Counted from the stretch's first letter, positions 31,703 through 41,117 are shown. The stretch: DNA of 64,000 bases from Anaerolineales bacterium (GCA_028278545.1 JANQED010000019.1:124001-188000); one strand, 5' to 3'. Translations and numbers: made by a program. Notes: generated from the sequence alone by a model not told the origin.

Positions 31703-32494
31703 CTACCCGATCGCCTCCCGCAGACGATGCGCCAACTCACCGAATTCCGGCGTATAGCGAACCCGCTCTTCGCGCGGGCGCGGCAACTCGATGGGCACAT
31801 CCATGCGAATACGGCCCGGCCTGGGGCTGAGCACCAAAACCCGGTCCGCCAGGAAGATCGCCTCGGTGATGGCATGGGTCACCATCACGATCGTCTTACG
31901 GCGCGTGCGCCCGCCAGAGGCGTGCACGGCAACTCGCAATAGTTCATAGCCCATCTGCTCGCGGGTCAGCGCGTCAAGCGCCCCGAAAGGCTCATCGAGC
32001 AGCAGCACATCGGGGTCATGCACCAGAGCACGGGCAATCGCCACCCTTTGGGCCATCCCCCCCGAGAGATCGCGCGGCAGCCAGCTCTCGAAGCCCTGCA
32101 AACCCACCAGTTCCACCAGTTCCTGCACCCGAGGCTGAATCTGGCTCCTGGGCGTGTCTATCACTTCCAGGGGCAGGGCAATATTCTCGAAGACTGACCG
32201 CCAGGGCATCAGATTAGCATTCTGAAACACAAACCCCACACCCCGGCGCGGCCCTACCAGGGGTTCATTACGAAAAGAAACATTCCCTTGCGTGGGGGGT
32301 AGCAGCCCCGCCAAAATGCGCAGCAGGGTGCTCTTCCCACATCCCGAGGGGCCAATGACGCACAAAAATTCCTGCTTCTGAACCGAAAAAGTGAGATCAT
32401 CCAAAGCCCTCAAGTCACCGTTCCCATCCGAGAAAACGGCGCTCAAGTTCTGGATATCTAGAATCGGCTCACTCTTCGCCCGCGGTGGGTGCAT
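31703..32494 (-). CDS. ABC transporter ATP-binding protein (putative riboflavin uptake)
   Basis: The 263-residue ATPase of the nitrate/taurine/thiamine-precursor type has Walker A GPSGCGKST, Q-loop FVFQNANLMPW, signature LSGGMAQRVA, Walker B VLLLDEPFGALD and H-loop VTHA. It overlaps the substrate-binding gene by 26 bases and is the last of three transporter genes under the FMN riboswitch. Riboflavin as the substrate is inferred from the riboswitch. Confidence 0.88.
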   Translation of the reverse strand: MHPPRAKSEPILDIQNLSAVFSDGNGDLRALDDLTFSVQKQEFLCVIGPSGCGKSTLLRILAGLLPPTQGNVSFRNEPLVGPRRGVGFVFQNANLMPWRSVFENIALPLEVIDTPRSQIQPRVQELVELVGLQGFESWLPRDLSGGMAQRVAIARALVHDPDVLLLDEPFGALDALTREQMGYELLRVAVHASGGRTRRKTIVMVTHAITEAIFLADRVLVLSPRPGRIRMDVPIELPRPREERVRYTPEFGELAHRLREAIG

Positions 32495-33482
32495 CTACAA
32501 ACTCATTCGTGAAAGCAGCTTCTAAATCCAAGGGCTTGGTCAGCATCCCCATGTCCAGCAAGACATCCTGCATATTCTGCCAGGATTCAAGGTCAGAATA
32601 ACCCAGATTCTCGCGCTTATACAGTTGGATGGACGCTTCTAGAACTTCCATCTGGACTTGCGTGTCCGCATCTTTCAGACCTTCGACGAACTCTGTGCTG
32701 ATCTCAAAAGCGTCTGTAGGGTGGGTCACAGTGTAACGGATACCACTCATCATCGCCTGTACCATACGCCGAACCAGATCAGGATTCTCCCTGATGGTTT
32801 GCTCATTCGTAATCAACCCGTTGGACACCAACTGCATATAATCGGACACCGGGATAACATCGACTTCATAGCCCATCGACCGCAACTGCACCGGCTCATT
32901 GGCGACATAGATCACCACAGCCTCTTCCTGATCGGCTACCAGCGCCTCCACCTGATTGAAACCAATCGAATCCAGGGTGACATCGCTTTCATCCAAGCCG
33001 CCCGCATCCAGCAGCGCCCGCAGCCCGATATAACTGGCCCCAAACATCCCTGGCAGGCCGATTTTCTTGCCCGCTAAATCCTCGGGAGAAGTAATGTTTT
33101 GTCCCGCCTTGGCGACGACACCCACGGGAAATTTGTTATACCAAGCCATCACATAAACAATGGGCAATCCCTGCTCCCGGGCCAATAAGACCTGCTCCCC
33201 CGAAGCAACAGCAAACTGCAAGTCATTTGCCCCCACCAAAGCCACACCATCGGTCTCAAAGCTGTAATCGAACTCGATCTCGATGCCGGCATCTCGATAT
33301 TCCCCCAGATCAACCGCGGCATAGAAAGGCGCATACTGCACGTTGGGGATATATCCCATCGGCAGGCGGATATGAACGAGGTCTTCTTCCGGTATGGGGG
33401 CGACTTCTGTTTGCGCAGCGCTACAGGCAGTCAACAAAAATATCGAAAAGATGGAGATAAAGAAGAATCGGAGTTGTGACAT
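32469..33482 (-). CDS. NMT1/THI5-type substrate-binding lipoprotein (RibY-like)
   Basis: The 337-residue protein has a lipobox (FLLTAC), then an NMT1-like periplasmic-binding fold: MGYIPNVQYAPFYAAVDLG, FEVAS/FAVASGEQVLLARE, GLPGMFGASY and a C-terminal helical part. Family members bind thiamine pyrimidine, sulfonates or nitrate. Here the upstream FMN riboswitch points to riboflavin or a flavin precursor, as in the RibXY transporters reported in Chloroflexi. AAGGAA lies before ATG 33482. Confidence 0.85.
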   Translation of the reverse strand: MSQLRFFFISIFSIFLLTACSAAQTEVAPIPEEDLVHIRLPMGYIPNVQYAPFYAAVDLGEYRDAGIEIEFDYSFETDGVALVGANDLQFAVASGEQVLLAREQGLPIVYVMAWYNKFPVGVVAKAGQNITSPEDLAGKKIGLPGMFGASYIGLRALLDAGGLDESDVTLDSIGFNQVEALVADQEEAVVIYVANEPVQLRSMGYEVDVIPVSDYMQLVSNGLITNEQTIRENPDLVRRMVQAMMSGIRYTVTHPTDAFEISTEFVEGLKDADTQVQMEVLEASIQLYKRENLGYSDLESWQNMQDVLLDMGMLTKPLDLEAAFTNEFVDAPTAGEE

Positions 33483-33590
33483 AAATCATTTCCTTTCAGA
33501 TTCCAGGACTAAAACAGCAGGAAGCCCGAGACTCCCTCGCCGGTGATCCCATTGATTTAGCAGATACTGTTTCCGGGAGGTTTCCATTAC

Positions 33591-34382
33591 TCAGTCCCCA
33601 GAGCGCCTCTGCCAGGTCAACAGTCGGGCTTCCAAGAGCACTACCGTGCCATACAAAACCAAAGCCATACTGATCAACACAAACACAGCCACGAAGACCA
33701 GGGCCGTATCGTACAATCCCCGCCCTACGTTGATCAAAAACCCCAGGCCGCTGTCCGCCCCGACGAACTCGCCCACCACCGCGCCGATCACAGCCAGGGT
33801 GGCTCCCACCCGCAGGCCACCTAAGAACACGGGCAGCGCCGCCGGGATCTCCAACAGGCGCAAAGTCTGCCAGCGGGTCGCTTGCAGCGAACGCATCAGG
33901 GCATGTAAATCTTCAGGGACGGCGCGCACGCCGACAACCGTATTCACCAGCACGGGGAAAACCACGATCAACGCCGCGATCAATACTTTGGAGAGCATCC
34001 CCGGCCCAAACCAGATCACCAACAGGGGGGCAATAGCCACCATCGGCACCGATTGGCTGGCGACAATATAAGGGGACAACAAACGTTCCATCCAGCGCGA
34101 TTTGGCAATCAAATATCCCAATACCGTAGCAACACTCACGCCCAGGGTCAAACCCAGCAAAACTTCTTTCAAAGTCGTCAGCAAATGGCGGTATAAGCTG
34201 CCATCCCGCACGATCTCCAGGAAGCGTTTCAGTACATCTCCCGGGGAAGGCAAGATAAAACGCGGGAAATCCCCAAAGATGATCAACAATTGCCAGGCGA
34301 TCAGCAATCCCGTCATGGACGCAAATAAGAGGATGATCCTTCGCGAGCGCATAAGATGATTATCGGTTTGCTCACACTCCAT
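33591..34382 (-). CDS. ABC transporter permease (RibX-like)
   Basis: A 263-residue BPD-type permease with six membrane helices. It shows an EAA-like loop (VPEDLHALMRSLQATRWQTLRLLEIPAALP, in two parts) typical of SsuC/TauC/ThiX-like proteins. It is the first gene after the FMN riboswitch (about 160 bases downstream of its terminator), followed by the binding protein and ATPase. ATG 34382 is used; ATG 34352 is possible and would begin at the first helix. Confidence 0.87.
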   Translation of the reverse strand: MECEQTDNHLMRSRRIILLFASMTGLLIAWQLLIIFGDFPRFILPSPGDVLKRFLEIVRDGSLYRHLLTTLKEVLLGLTLGVSVATVLGYLIAKSRWMERLLSPYIVASQSVPMVAIAPLLVIWFGPGMLSKVLIAALIVVFPVLVNTVVGVRAVPEDLHALMRSLQATRWQTLRLLEIPAALPVFLGGLRVGATLAVIGAVVGEFVGADSGLGFLINVGRGLYDTALVFVAVFVLISMALVLYGTVVLLEARLLTWQRRSGD

Positions 34383-34536
34383 TACATGATGAGACTGTCC
34401 ACAGCATCCCCGGATTCGTCAATCCGAGGGGAGCAAGTAATCCTAAAGAAAAGCCCCGACACGAATCGGGGCATCAGTAACCAAAAACCAAGAGCCAAGC
34501 ATCTGCAAAGCGTGATAGGAACACACTCTTTGGCAT

Positions 34537-34564
34537 AAAAAACCCGAAAACCTGAGTTTTCGGG
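34537..34564 (-). terminator. riboswitch-controlled intrinsic terminator
   Basis: On the minus strand a 9-bp stem (CCCGAAAAC with GTTTTCGGG, loop of 4) is followed by six T (34542-34537). Its 5' side is part of a 10-base segment (34568-34559) that is fully complementary to the 5' part of the FMN aptamer (34711-34702). The aptamer and terminator can thus compete, as expected of transcriptional control. Confidence 0.85.
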
Positions 34565-34602
34565 GCAGATGAGCATACCAACCCATGTTGGCTGGCTCAC
34601 AA

Positions 34603-34715
34603 TACCTTCTACCATCCGGACTATACCGTCGGCCCCGGAGTTCCACCGGATCATGCGCCTGAAGCGCTCGCGGACTTTTACCGCCGGTCGGGAATTTCAC
34701 CCTGCCCCGAAGGTG
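34603..34715 (-). ncRNA. FMN riboswitch (RFN element)
   Basis: Read on the minus strand, the sequence contains the conserved blocks of the RFN element in order: GGGGCAGGGTGAAATTCCC, GACCGGCGGT, AGTCCGCGAGC, a variable arm, GATCCGGTGGAACTCCGG, GGCCGACGGTATAGTCCGGA and TGGTAGAAGG. FMN binding would favour the terminator at 34537-34564 and switch off the transporter genes when flavin is plentiful. The rest of the 439-base gap 34383-34821 shows no gene. Confidence 0.95.
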
Positions 34716-34821
34716 CGTATTCAATTGATATGCGAAGATTATACCTATCCTAAAAACACTCGTCAATTGACGATTGTCACTGTTGAAATTCGACATCCTC
34801 CAGGATGGGGTGTTTTTTACC

Positions 34822-35985
34822 TTACTTGCAACTCATGTCCGCCGCGTCGGGGGCTTCGGCCTCGGCCCACCGGCGCTCAAATTCCGCCAGGTACTGCGCA
34901 GCGATATCAGCGTTGGTAATCACCACTGCATTCTCATCATTGCTCTCATCGGCACTGTTGGAGAAGTTCAACGACCCGGTGACCACGGTCTTTTCATCGA
35001 TCACGAAAACCTTATGATGAAAAGTGCCCTTATTGCCATCCTGGCGGACCGGCACTCCCGCGCAGTACAGGGCGGGCATCTCACTGTATTCGGTCTCGCT
35101 GCCGCGGGTTTCGAAGATGCCCTTCACATCTAGGCCCGCTTCAGCCTTGGCTAACACCGCCGCCCCTAAACCATCGTGGGTAAACGAGAAAGCCATAAAA
35201 CGGATGCCGCTTTGGGCGCCCTCGACTAACGGGATCAACCGGCTCATCACCTCATCTTCGGCAGCGAACAAAACCTGGATCGGCGTCCCATTGACTGTTG
35301 CCAACTGCTGATCAACGGTAGAAGATGAGCGCGGGCCGAACTCACCACCCCACATCTCCTGGAACTCGCGCTCGTAAATCTCGGCAACGCGGGTGGACTG
35401 GATCACAATCACGTTATTGTTGTTGCGAAAGCCCCCATTCTGGGTGATATTGGTCGAGCCGGTCCATACCGTCCGGCCGTCGAAGACCCAAAATTTGTTG
35501 TGCATCAGGGCAGCGCGCTGGTCGTCCTTGACCTCAATGCCGGCATCCTCCAACATCTCGAATAGGCCGTGATCTTCTTCGTCTGCCTCAATGCCGTGTT
35601 CATCGTCGGTGATCCAGCGTACGTCAACGCCGCGGTCATGCGCCCGGATGAGCGCTTCGGCGACCGGGGTAAGATCGAACTCGAAAGAAGCAATATGGAT
35701 TGCTTCTTGTGCGCTGTCGATAAGCACAATCAACTTCTCGGGGATCGATCCGGCCAAGTTTTCAGGATCATAGGCCGCCGCCGGGTCGCTGAAATAAACC
35801 TGCCACCAGTCGCCGATCACAGATTCCATCTGTTCTTCAGGCGCGGGGATTTCTTCCCCAGTGAACAGACCTAAGGGGTCCGAACCGGTAAACAGATAAT
35901 AAACGCCTAAGAGGATTACTCCAAGGACGATAATGGTGCGAAAAACGCTGCCAGTAGATTTCTTTGATCGGTTTGGTTCCGCCAC
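34822..35985 (-). CDS. membrane-anchored phospholipase D-like protein
   Basis: The 387-residue protein has an N-terminal membrane helix (about 14-31) and two PLD half-domains with HKD-type motifs: HNKFWVFDGRTVWTGSTN and HHKVFVIDEKTVVTGSLNFS. Both have His, Lys and a downstream Gly-Ser/Asn. The PLD superfamily includes lipid hydrolases and nucleases; the topology places the catalytic part outside the membrane. AAGGAG six bases before GTG 35985 sets the start, 10 bases after the preceding gene ends. Confidence 0.85.
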   Translation of the reverse strand: MAEPNRSKKSTGSVFRTIIVLGVILLGVYYLFTGSDPLGLFTGEEIPAPEEQMESVIGDWWQVYFSDPAAAYDPENLAGSIPEKLIVLIDSAQEAIHIASFEFDLTPVAEALIRAHDRGVDVRWITDDEHGIEADEEDHGLFEMLEDAGIEVKDDQRAALMHNKFWVFDGRTVWTGSTNITQNGGFRNNNNVIVIQSTRVAEIYEREFQEMWGGEFGPRSSSTVDQQLATVNGTPIQVLFAAEDEVMSRLIPLVEGAQSGIRFMAFSFTHDGLGAAVLAKAEAGLDVKGIFETRGSETEYSEMPALYCAGVPVRQDGNKGTFHHKVFVIDEKTVVTGSLNFSNSADESNDENAVVITNADIAAQYLAEFERRWAEAEAPDAADMSCK

Positions 35986-35995
35986 GAAATTCTCC

Positions 35996-36466
35996 TTAAT
36001 GCCCTGAAAACGGTGAACTGGCAGTTGCAGATGGATCGTGCTCGACAAAACCTCGTAACTGGAGGATCAGTCGAGGTACATCTGCAGTCAACGCCTTGAC
36101 CTCGGCCAGAAAAGCGCTCTGCTGGGCGGATGTAGGAGGAATATAGTCGCGTCCATAGATCACCCCGGCCTGTGTTATGATCTTCTGCAGCGCTTCTGCA
36201 TGTCCATCCTCCCCGAGAATCTCATAACGGGATAACCATCTATTGACTGTGCGCATCAACCGGCGGGTGGCGCGCATTGGCCCATACATGGCCTCTTCCG
36301 CTTCCATTTCATCGAGGCCGAGTGTGCCTTGTACAATCGTCCTCGCACAAGCGATCCCCCAATCGAGGAGTACCTCTGCGGCATCGTCGGTCAAATCTGC
36401 AGTCAGTTTCTCGTTCTCCAAGATGCTCTCAACGGCTTTGTCGCTTCGTTCTTTGATCCCATTCAC
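35996..36466 (-). CDS. helical protein of unknown function
   Basis: A 156-residue, mostly helical, acidic protein with no signal peptide or membrane helix. I recognise no domain. The GTG at 36466 is the start in use. It precedes the PLD-like gene by 10 bases and is probably co-transcribed with it. Confidence 0.65.
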   Translation of the reverse strand: MNGIKERSDKAVESILENEKLTADLTDDAAEVLLDWGIACARTIVQGTLGLDEMEAEEAMYGPMRATRRLMRTVNRWLSRYEILGEDGHAEALQKIITQAGVIYGRDYIPPTSAQQSAFLAEVKALTADVPRLILQLRGFVEHDPSATASSPFSGH

Positions 36467-36617
36467 AGCTCAGTGCTCCTCGATAGAACTCTCTCTTGGT
36501 GACTTGCAGAATATACCACACCAACCCACGTTGCTGACCACTGCACCGCGGCTTAACAGAAAATCGCCCCATCGCATGAACATCCCTGGTGTTCAAGGTG
36601 TAGTATACGAGAATGGC

Positions 36618-36658
36618 CCGCTCAGGGAGTGGCTATTTCCTTATCCAAAACTGAGGTT
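36618..36658. repeat. 41-base dispersed intergenic repeat, copy B
   Basis: It aligns without gaps to 13876-13916 with 34 of 41 identities. It ends four bases before the stop codon side of the response-regulator gene. It may be a family of small repeats in this genome. Confidence 0.6.
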
Positions 36659-36662
36659 AATA

Positions 36663-37310
36663 TTATTCAGATTCCGCCAAGCCATGACGGATAGCCAGGA
36701 TGGCGGCCTGGGTACGATCTTCTACCCCCAGTTTGGCGAGGATGGCGCTGACATAATTTCGCACCGTGCCTTTGGTGAGAAAAAGTGTTCCAGAGATTTC
36801 GGCGTTCGAAAACCCCTGGGCCAGCAGGCGTAAGACATCCATCTCGCGCTCGCTGAGATCGCTCGCCACGGTGGTTTCCTGGGGCGCAGCGCTGCCAGCG
36901 ACATGGGTCAACAGCTTACTCCCCACAACCGGGTCGATAAAAGCCTCGCCCGCCGCCGTCCCCTTAACCGCCTTGATCAGCTCGTCGCGCGGCGTGCCCT
37001 TGAGCAGATATCCCGCCGCGCCGCTGCGCACCGCATCAAAGACCCACTCATCATCCCCAAAGGTGGTCAGAACCAACACCTTGATCTCAGGATGTTCTTT
37101 ACGGATTTCACGCGTGGCCTGGATGCCATTGACCCCGGGCATCTTCAAGTCCATCAAGATCACATCTGGATTGGTTTGCCCGGCCTTGTCAATGACTTCC
37201 GCGCCGCCGTAAGCCAAGCCGACAACTTCAATTTCCGCGTCGGCACCCAGGATCATTTCCAGTCCTTCGGCGACTACGGCCTGGTCGTCACACACCAGCA
37301 CTCGGATCAC
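36663..37310 (-). CDS. NarL/LuxR-family response regulator
   Basis: The 215-residue protein has a receiver domain (phospho-acceptor D54 in LMDLKMP, acidic pocket CDD at 7-9, K107-region LLKG) and a LuxR-type helix-turn-helix (about 150-210, LSEREMDVLRLLAQGFSNAEI, then GTVRNYVSAI). It overlaps the kinase gene by four bases. The efflux operon that diverges upstream is its likely target, through the operator at 38614-38629. Confidence 0.93.
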   Translation of the reverse strand: MIRVLVCDDQAVVAEGLEMILGADAEIEVVGLAYGGAEVIDKAGQTNPDVILMDLKMPGVNGIQATREIRKEHPEIKVLVLTTFGDDEWVFDAVRSGAAGYLLKGTPRDELIKAVKGTAAGEAFIDPVVGSKLLTHVAGSAAPQETTVASDLSEREMDVLRLLAQGFSNAEISGTLFLTKGTVRNYVSAILAKLGVEDRTQAAILAIRHGLAESE

Positions 37311-38566
37311 GCGCCCTTCTCCAGATAAAGTCGAATGGTCGTACCCTCCCCGGGTTTGCTATCCACCTCAAGGTCAGCCCCGATCATCCTGGCCCTTTCG
37401 AGTATACCTTGTATACCCAGATGATCCGCTTCGATATCTTCTTGGAGATCAAGCCCTCGGCCATCATCGGCAATGATCATCAATAAACCAGATGAATCCT
37501 GACTGAGTGTGACGGCCAAACTATCGGCCTGGGCATGGCGGACGACGTTCTCAAAAGCCTCCTGGGCCACCCTGTAATAGCACTGCTCGACCTCGGGGGG
37601 AATGTCATCCAGATTGTCCGGCAAATTGAGCTTAAGCGCCAGGGAACTGCGCTCCGCCAGGTCTTGGGCCATCTCTTGGATCGCCAAGATGAGGCCCATA
37701 TCTTCTAAAGGGGATGCCCGTAGAGCGCGCAGTGCCCTGCGGGTCTCGTCCAGGCCGGTGCGCGTGGTGGCCTGCATTTGCTCGATCAACTGGCGGCCTT
37801 TATCGGGGATAGACTCCCAGACGGTGGCCAATGCATCGAACTGTACCGCCAAAGCACTGAGGGTATGGGCAAGGGTGTCGTGCAGTTCTCGCGAGAGGCG
37901 GTTGCGTTCCCGGCTGGTGGATAGTTGCTCGACCGTGGCAGCGTGCTGCACCAGCTTCAGGTTCGCCTCAGCCAGTTGGCGGCGTTGCGCCCGCTGAGCT
38001 TCTATCAGACGGTTGACGACGTAGCCCAACACCAGGTAAGAAATCGTGGAAGTGAGCATGCGGCCATAGAGAATGGATATCTCCCGGTCCGAGGGGACAA
38101 ACTTAGGTACATGTGGCGGGGGGGAAATTTCCATCAGGGCAATATCGAATAGGACGACGCCCAAGGTAAACACAATCACATAAGGATAGCGGTATTGCCA
38201 GGCGACGAAAATCAAAAGAATGAACATAAAGGGGATCGGCTGCCAAAAACCGCGCCAGGCCGATACATAATGCTGTTCAAGGATCAACCCAAAAGCGGCA
38301 TAGGTAACGCCAACGAGCACATAAGCCCTGCCAAATAAGCTTTGCGCACGGCTGCTAAAGGCGTACACACCTGGGATCAGAACATTCAGCACGAGAAATG
38401 CCGCCAGCAAGGCCAATTCCGATAGACCAAAAACAAAACGCCTGTGGTCGAAAAGGAAATATATCGCCGGCATAACAATGAAAAATACCCCCCGCAAGAT
38501 CACATACCAACGAAAAACTTGCACCAGACCTGGCTCTCGCTTGAATTCTTCCATGACCACCATCAT
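37307..38566 (-). CDS. sensor histidine kinase (HisKA_3 type)
   Basis: The 419-residue protein has six or so membrane helices in residues 15-190, a short coiled coil, the HisKA_3 motif RELHDTLAHTLSAL (phospho-His) and a HATPase domain (EAFENVVRHA, DDGRGLD, GLGIQGILERA-like, GEGTTIRL). It resembles LiaS/DesK-like kinases that monitor envelope stress. It starts at ATG 38566, or at 38554. It is co-translated with the regulator. Confidence 0.92.
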   Translation of the reverse strand: MMVVMEEFKREPGLVQVFRWYVILRGVFFIVMPAIYFLFDHRRFVFGLSELALLAAFLVLNVLIPGVYAFSSRAQSLFGRAYVLVGVTYAAFGLILEQHYVSAWRGFWQPIPFMFILLIFVAWQYRYPYVIVFTLGVVLFDIALMEISPPPHVPKFVPSDREISILYGRMLTSTISYLVLGYVVNRLIEAQRAQRRQLAEANLKLVQHAATVEQLSTSRERNRLSRELHDTLAHTLSALAVQFDALATVWESIPDKGRQLIEQMQATTRTGLDETRRALRALRASPLEDMGLILAIQEMAQDLAERSSLALKLNLPDNLDDIPPEVEQCYYRVAQEAFENVVRHAQADSLAVTLSQDSSGLLMIIADDGRGLDLQEDIEADHLGIQGILERARMIGADLEVDSKPGEGTTIRLYLEKGA

Positions 38567-38613
38567 AGCATAAATTTACTCTTTCCAGTTATTCACCCCT
38601 GTCATGGGCAGAG

Positions 38614-38629
38614 TATGACTACAGTCATA
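38614..38629. promoter_or_regulatory. inverted repeat operator TATGACT-N2-AGTCATA
   Basis: TATGACT (38614-38620), AC, AGTCATA (38623-38629) is a perfect two-base-spaced inverted repeat. It lies in the divergent gap between the kinase/regulator genes and the efflux operon, and is like sites bound by NarL-type regulators such as LiaR or DesR. A further GTCAT lies at 38601-38605. Confidence 0.55.
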
Positions 38630-38731
38630 GCGCCTTGGAAGAGTCTTTGACCGCGCTCACTACCTCGATTCGGGGGGATTTGTTATCGTTGTGGCAGCGC
38701 AAACATAAATCGCCTGCGAGGAGTCAAGACT

Positions 38732-40339
38732 ATGCCACGGTCAAAGGCCAAGAGTAAATTCTGGAATAAAAAGACGATCGTTATCCTCATCCTGGTTGTT
38801 GGAGCTTTGGGTGCTGGGGGCTATTACTGGTTCACAAGCAATGCGGGAGCTGATGAAACAGAAAACGAAGCGGCACTGCAAACCGCCGTCGCCCGGCGGG
38901 ACGATCTGATCATCTATGCCAGCGCATCGGGGGAGGTGGTCGCTTCGGCGGAGGTCACACTGGGATTCGAAGAATACGGCACCCTGAGCGAGTTGTTGAT
39001 CGTCCTCGGGGATGAAGTGCAAAATGGAGATGTACTGGCCCGTCTGGAGACAGAAGATACCCCAGAAGCCATCGCCGCTGAGGTTGCCCAGGCGCAACTG
39101 GCCGTGCTCGAAGCCCAAATGGAGCTCGACGACCTCCATAAGAACGCCGATATGGAAGCAGCGCTGGCATTAATCGAGGTGGAAGAAGCCCAGCAAGCGT
39201 TGGACGATCTGCTCAACTCAGAAACGGGGCAAGCCGAGGCCTGGGAAGCGTTAGTCGCCGCCCAGGAGGCCGTTGCCGATGCTGAATCTGCTTACTACAC
39301 CTCAAAATCGACAGCCAGCCAGGCCGATATCGACGCCGCCTGGGCGCAAGTCATCCTGGCTCAAGACGCGTTGGAAAGAGCCCAGCAAAACTTCGAGCCG
39401 CACGCCCATAAAGCCGATACCGATCTCACTAAAGCCAATTTTCAAGCCCAGCTTTCGGAGGCCCAGGAAGATTACGACGATGCCATGCGCAACTACAACG
39501 CCATGACCAGCCCCGGCAGCGAGTTGGATCAATCCGTCGCTGCGGCAGAGTTGGCCACCGCGCAGGCAGTTCTGGCCGATGCAGAGCGGGCATGGGAACG
39601 CGCCAAAGAAGGCCCCACAGCAGGGGAAATTGCCCTGGCCGAAGCGGAATTGGCCCTCGCGCAGGCAGAGTGGGAACGGCTGCGAGACGGTGCTGACCCC
39701 GAGGACATTGCCCTGGCCGAAGCGGAACTCGCCAACGTGCAAGCCAACCTGGATTTGGCCCTCGAAAAACAGGCCGTTATGGAGCTGGTTTCCCCCATGG
39801 ATGGCACGATCGTCGAAATCTCATCGGAAGTCGGCGAGACCCTCTCCGCTGAAACTAAGTTCATCACCGTGGCCGATTTGAATCACCCTCGCCTGGAAGT
39901 CTACCTGGACGAGACCGATATCGAAAACGTGGCTGTAGGGTACGAGGTGGAAGTAGTCTTCGATGCTTTCCCCGACGATATCTTCCGCGGGCACGTCATC
40001 GAGGTTGATCCCAGTCTTTATGAGGCTGGGAATGTCACCACCGTGAAGACGTTGGTGGAACTCGATGCAGATTCTTTTTCCAAAACCATCAATCTGCCCA
40101 TTGGACTGAACGCCGCTGTGGATGTCATTGGTGGGCGGGCAGAGAATGCCGTGCTGATCCCCGTGGAGGCCCTGCGCGAACTTGGCCCAGATGAGTATGC
40201 AGTCTTCGTTGTTGGTGACGACGGCGAGCCCAAATTGCGTACCGTCGAAGTCGGCATTATGGACTTCACATCCGTAGAGATCATCTCGGGGTTGGAAGCC
40301 GGTGAGATGGTTACGACGGGAATTGTAGCAACGCAGTGA
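38732..40339 (+). CDS. HlyD/MacA-type membrane fusion protein
   Basis: The 535-residue protein has an N-terminal membrane anchor (about 12-31) and a biotinyl-lipoyl-like hairpin split by a very long coiled coil (about 115-345, Ala/Glu-rich, with repeats of IALAEAELA). The second lipoyl half (SPMDGTIVEIS) and a beta-barrel domain follow. It links an inner-membrane pump to the outside or to the cell wall. The coil is longer than in MacA. First gene of a four-gene operon. Confidence 0.9.
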   Translation: MPRSKAKSKFWNKKTIVILILVVGALGAGGYYWFTSNAGADETENEAALQTAVARRDDLIIYASASGEVVASAEVTLGFEEYGTLSELLIVLGDEVQNGDVLARLETEDTPEAIAAEVAQAQLAVLEAQMELDDLHKNADMEAALALIEVEEAQQALDDLLNSETGQAEAWEALVAAQEAVADAESAYYTSKSTASQADIDAAWAQVILAQDALERAQQNFEPHAHKADTDLTKANFQAQLSEAQEDYDDAMRNYNAMTSPGSELDQSVAAAELATAQAVLADAERAWERAKEGPTAGEIALAEAELALAQAEWERLRDGADPEDIALAEAELANVQANLDLALEKQAVMELVSPMDGTIVEISSEVGETLSAETKFITVADLNHPRLEVYLDETDIENVAVGYEVEVVFDAFPDDIFRGHVIEVDPSLYEAGNVTTVKTLVELDADSFSKTINLPIGLNAAVDVIGGRAENAVLIPVEALRELGPDEYAVFVVGDDGEPKLRTVEVGIMDFTSVEIISGLEAGEMVTTGIVATQ

Positions 40340-40394
40340 CATCAGGCAGCGGTATTGGCATCAGATTCAACACCCAATGCGTAAGGGAACAACC

Positions 40395-41117
40395 ATGAAC
40401 AGTTCACAACCCATCATCCAAACCAAAAACGTTACCAAAGTCTACGGCATGGGCGATGCTGAGGTGCGGGCGCTGGACGGCGTTGACCTACAAATTCACG
40501 AGAACGAGTTCGTAGCCATCATGGGGCCCTCCGGTTCAGGCAAAAGCACCATGATGAACATCCTGGGCTGCCTGGACCGCCCTACCACAGGCCAATATTT
40601 CCTGGCCGGAGAAGATGTCAGTCAGCTCGACAAAACACAACTTGCCATCATCCGTAACGAGCGCATTGGCTTCGTCTTTCAAAGTTTCAACTTATTGGCG
40701 CGTACTACAGCCCTCGAAAATGTGCTTTTACCGACCCTGTACAACCGGCACAATGAGTCTGGCGACGAAGAATATGAAGAAAGAGGGGTTGCTGTGCTCG
40801 AATCGGTGGGGCTGGGAAACCGGATCGAGCACCAGCCTCACGAAATGTCCGGCGGACAAATCCAGCGCGTGGCCATCGCCCGCGCCCTGATCAACGATCC
40901 GGTCATCATCCTGGCTGACGAACCCACCGGAAACCTGGACACCAAGTCAGGCACAGAAATCATGTCAGTGTTGACCGACTTGCACCGCCAGGGCAGCACC
41001 ATCGTGATGGTCACCCACGAAGATGAGAACGCCGATTACGCCCAGCGCGTGATCCATTTTCGGGATGGCGTGATCGAGGCCGATAAACTGAACGGACGGA
41101 GGACCGGAGACCGATGA
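40395..41117 (+). CDS. MacB-type ABC transporter ATP-binding protein
   Basis: A 240-residue ATPase of the LolD/MacB type: Walker [11 protein letters not shown]-loop [18 protein letters not shown], signature [10 protein letters not shown], Walker [15 protein letters not shown]-loop VTHE. ATG 40395 is chosen with GGGAAC upstream. It acts with the permease that follows. Confidence 0.92.
   Translation: MNSSQPIIQTKNVTKVYGMGDAEVRALDGVDLQIHENEFVAIMGPSGSGKSTMMNILGCLDRPTTGQYFLAGEDVSQLDKTQLAIIRNERIGFVFQSFNLLARTTALENVLLPTLYNRHNESGDEEYEERGVAVLESVGLGNRIEHQPHEMSGGQIQRVAIARALINDPVIILADEPTGNLDTKSGTEIMSVLTDLHRQGSTIVMVTHEDENADYAQRVIHFRDGVIEADKLNGRRTGDR

Noticed and set aside
34789..34816. Plus-strand hairpin with T-run (CATCC...GGATG then T6)
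   Set aside because: Genes on both sides run on the minus strand, so no plus-strand transcript is known to need it; on the minus strand the T-run is on the wrong side.
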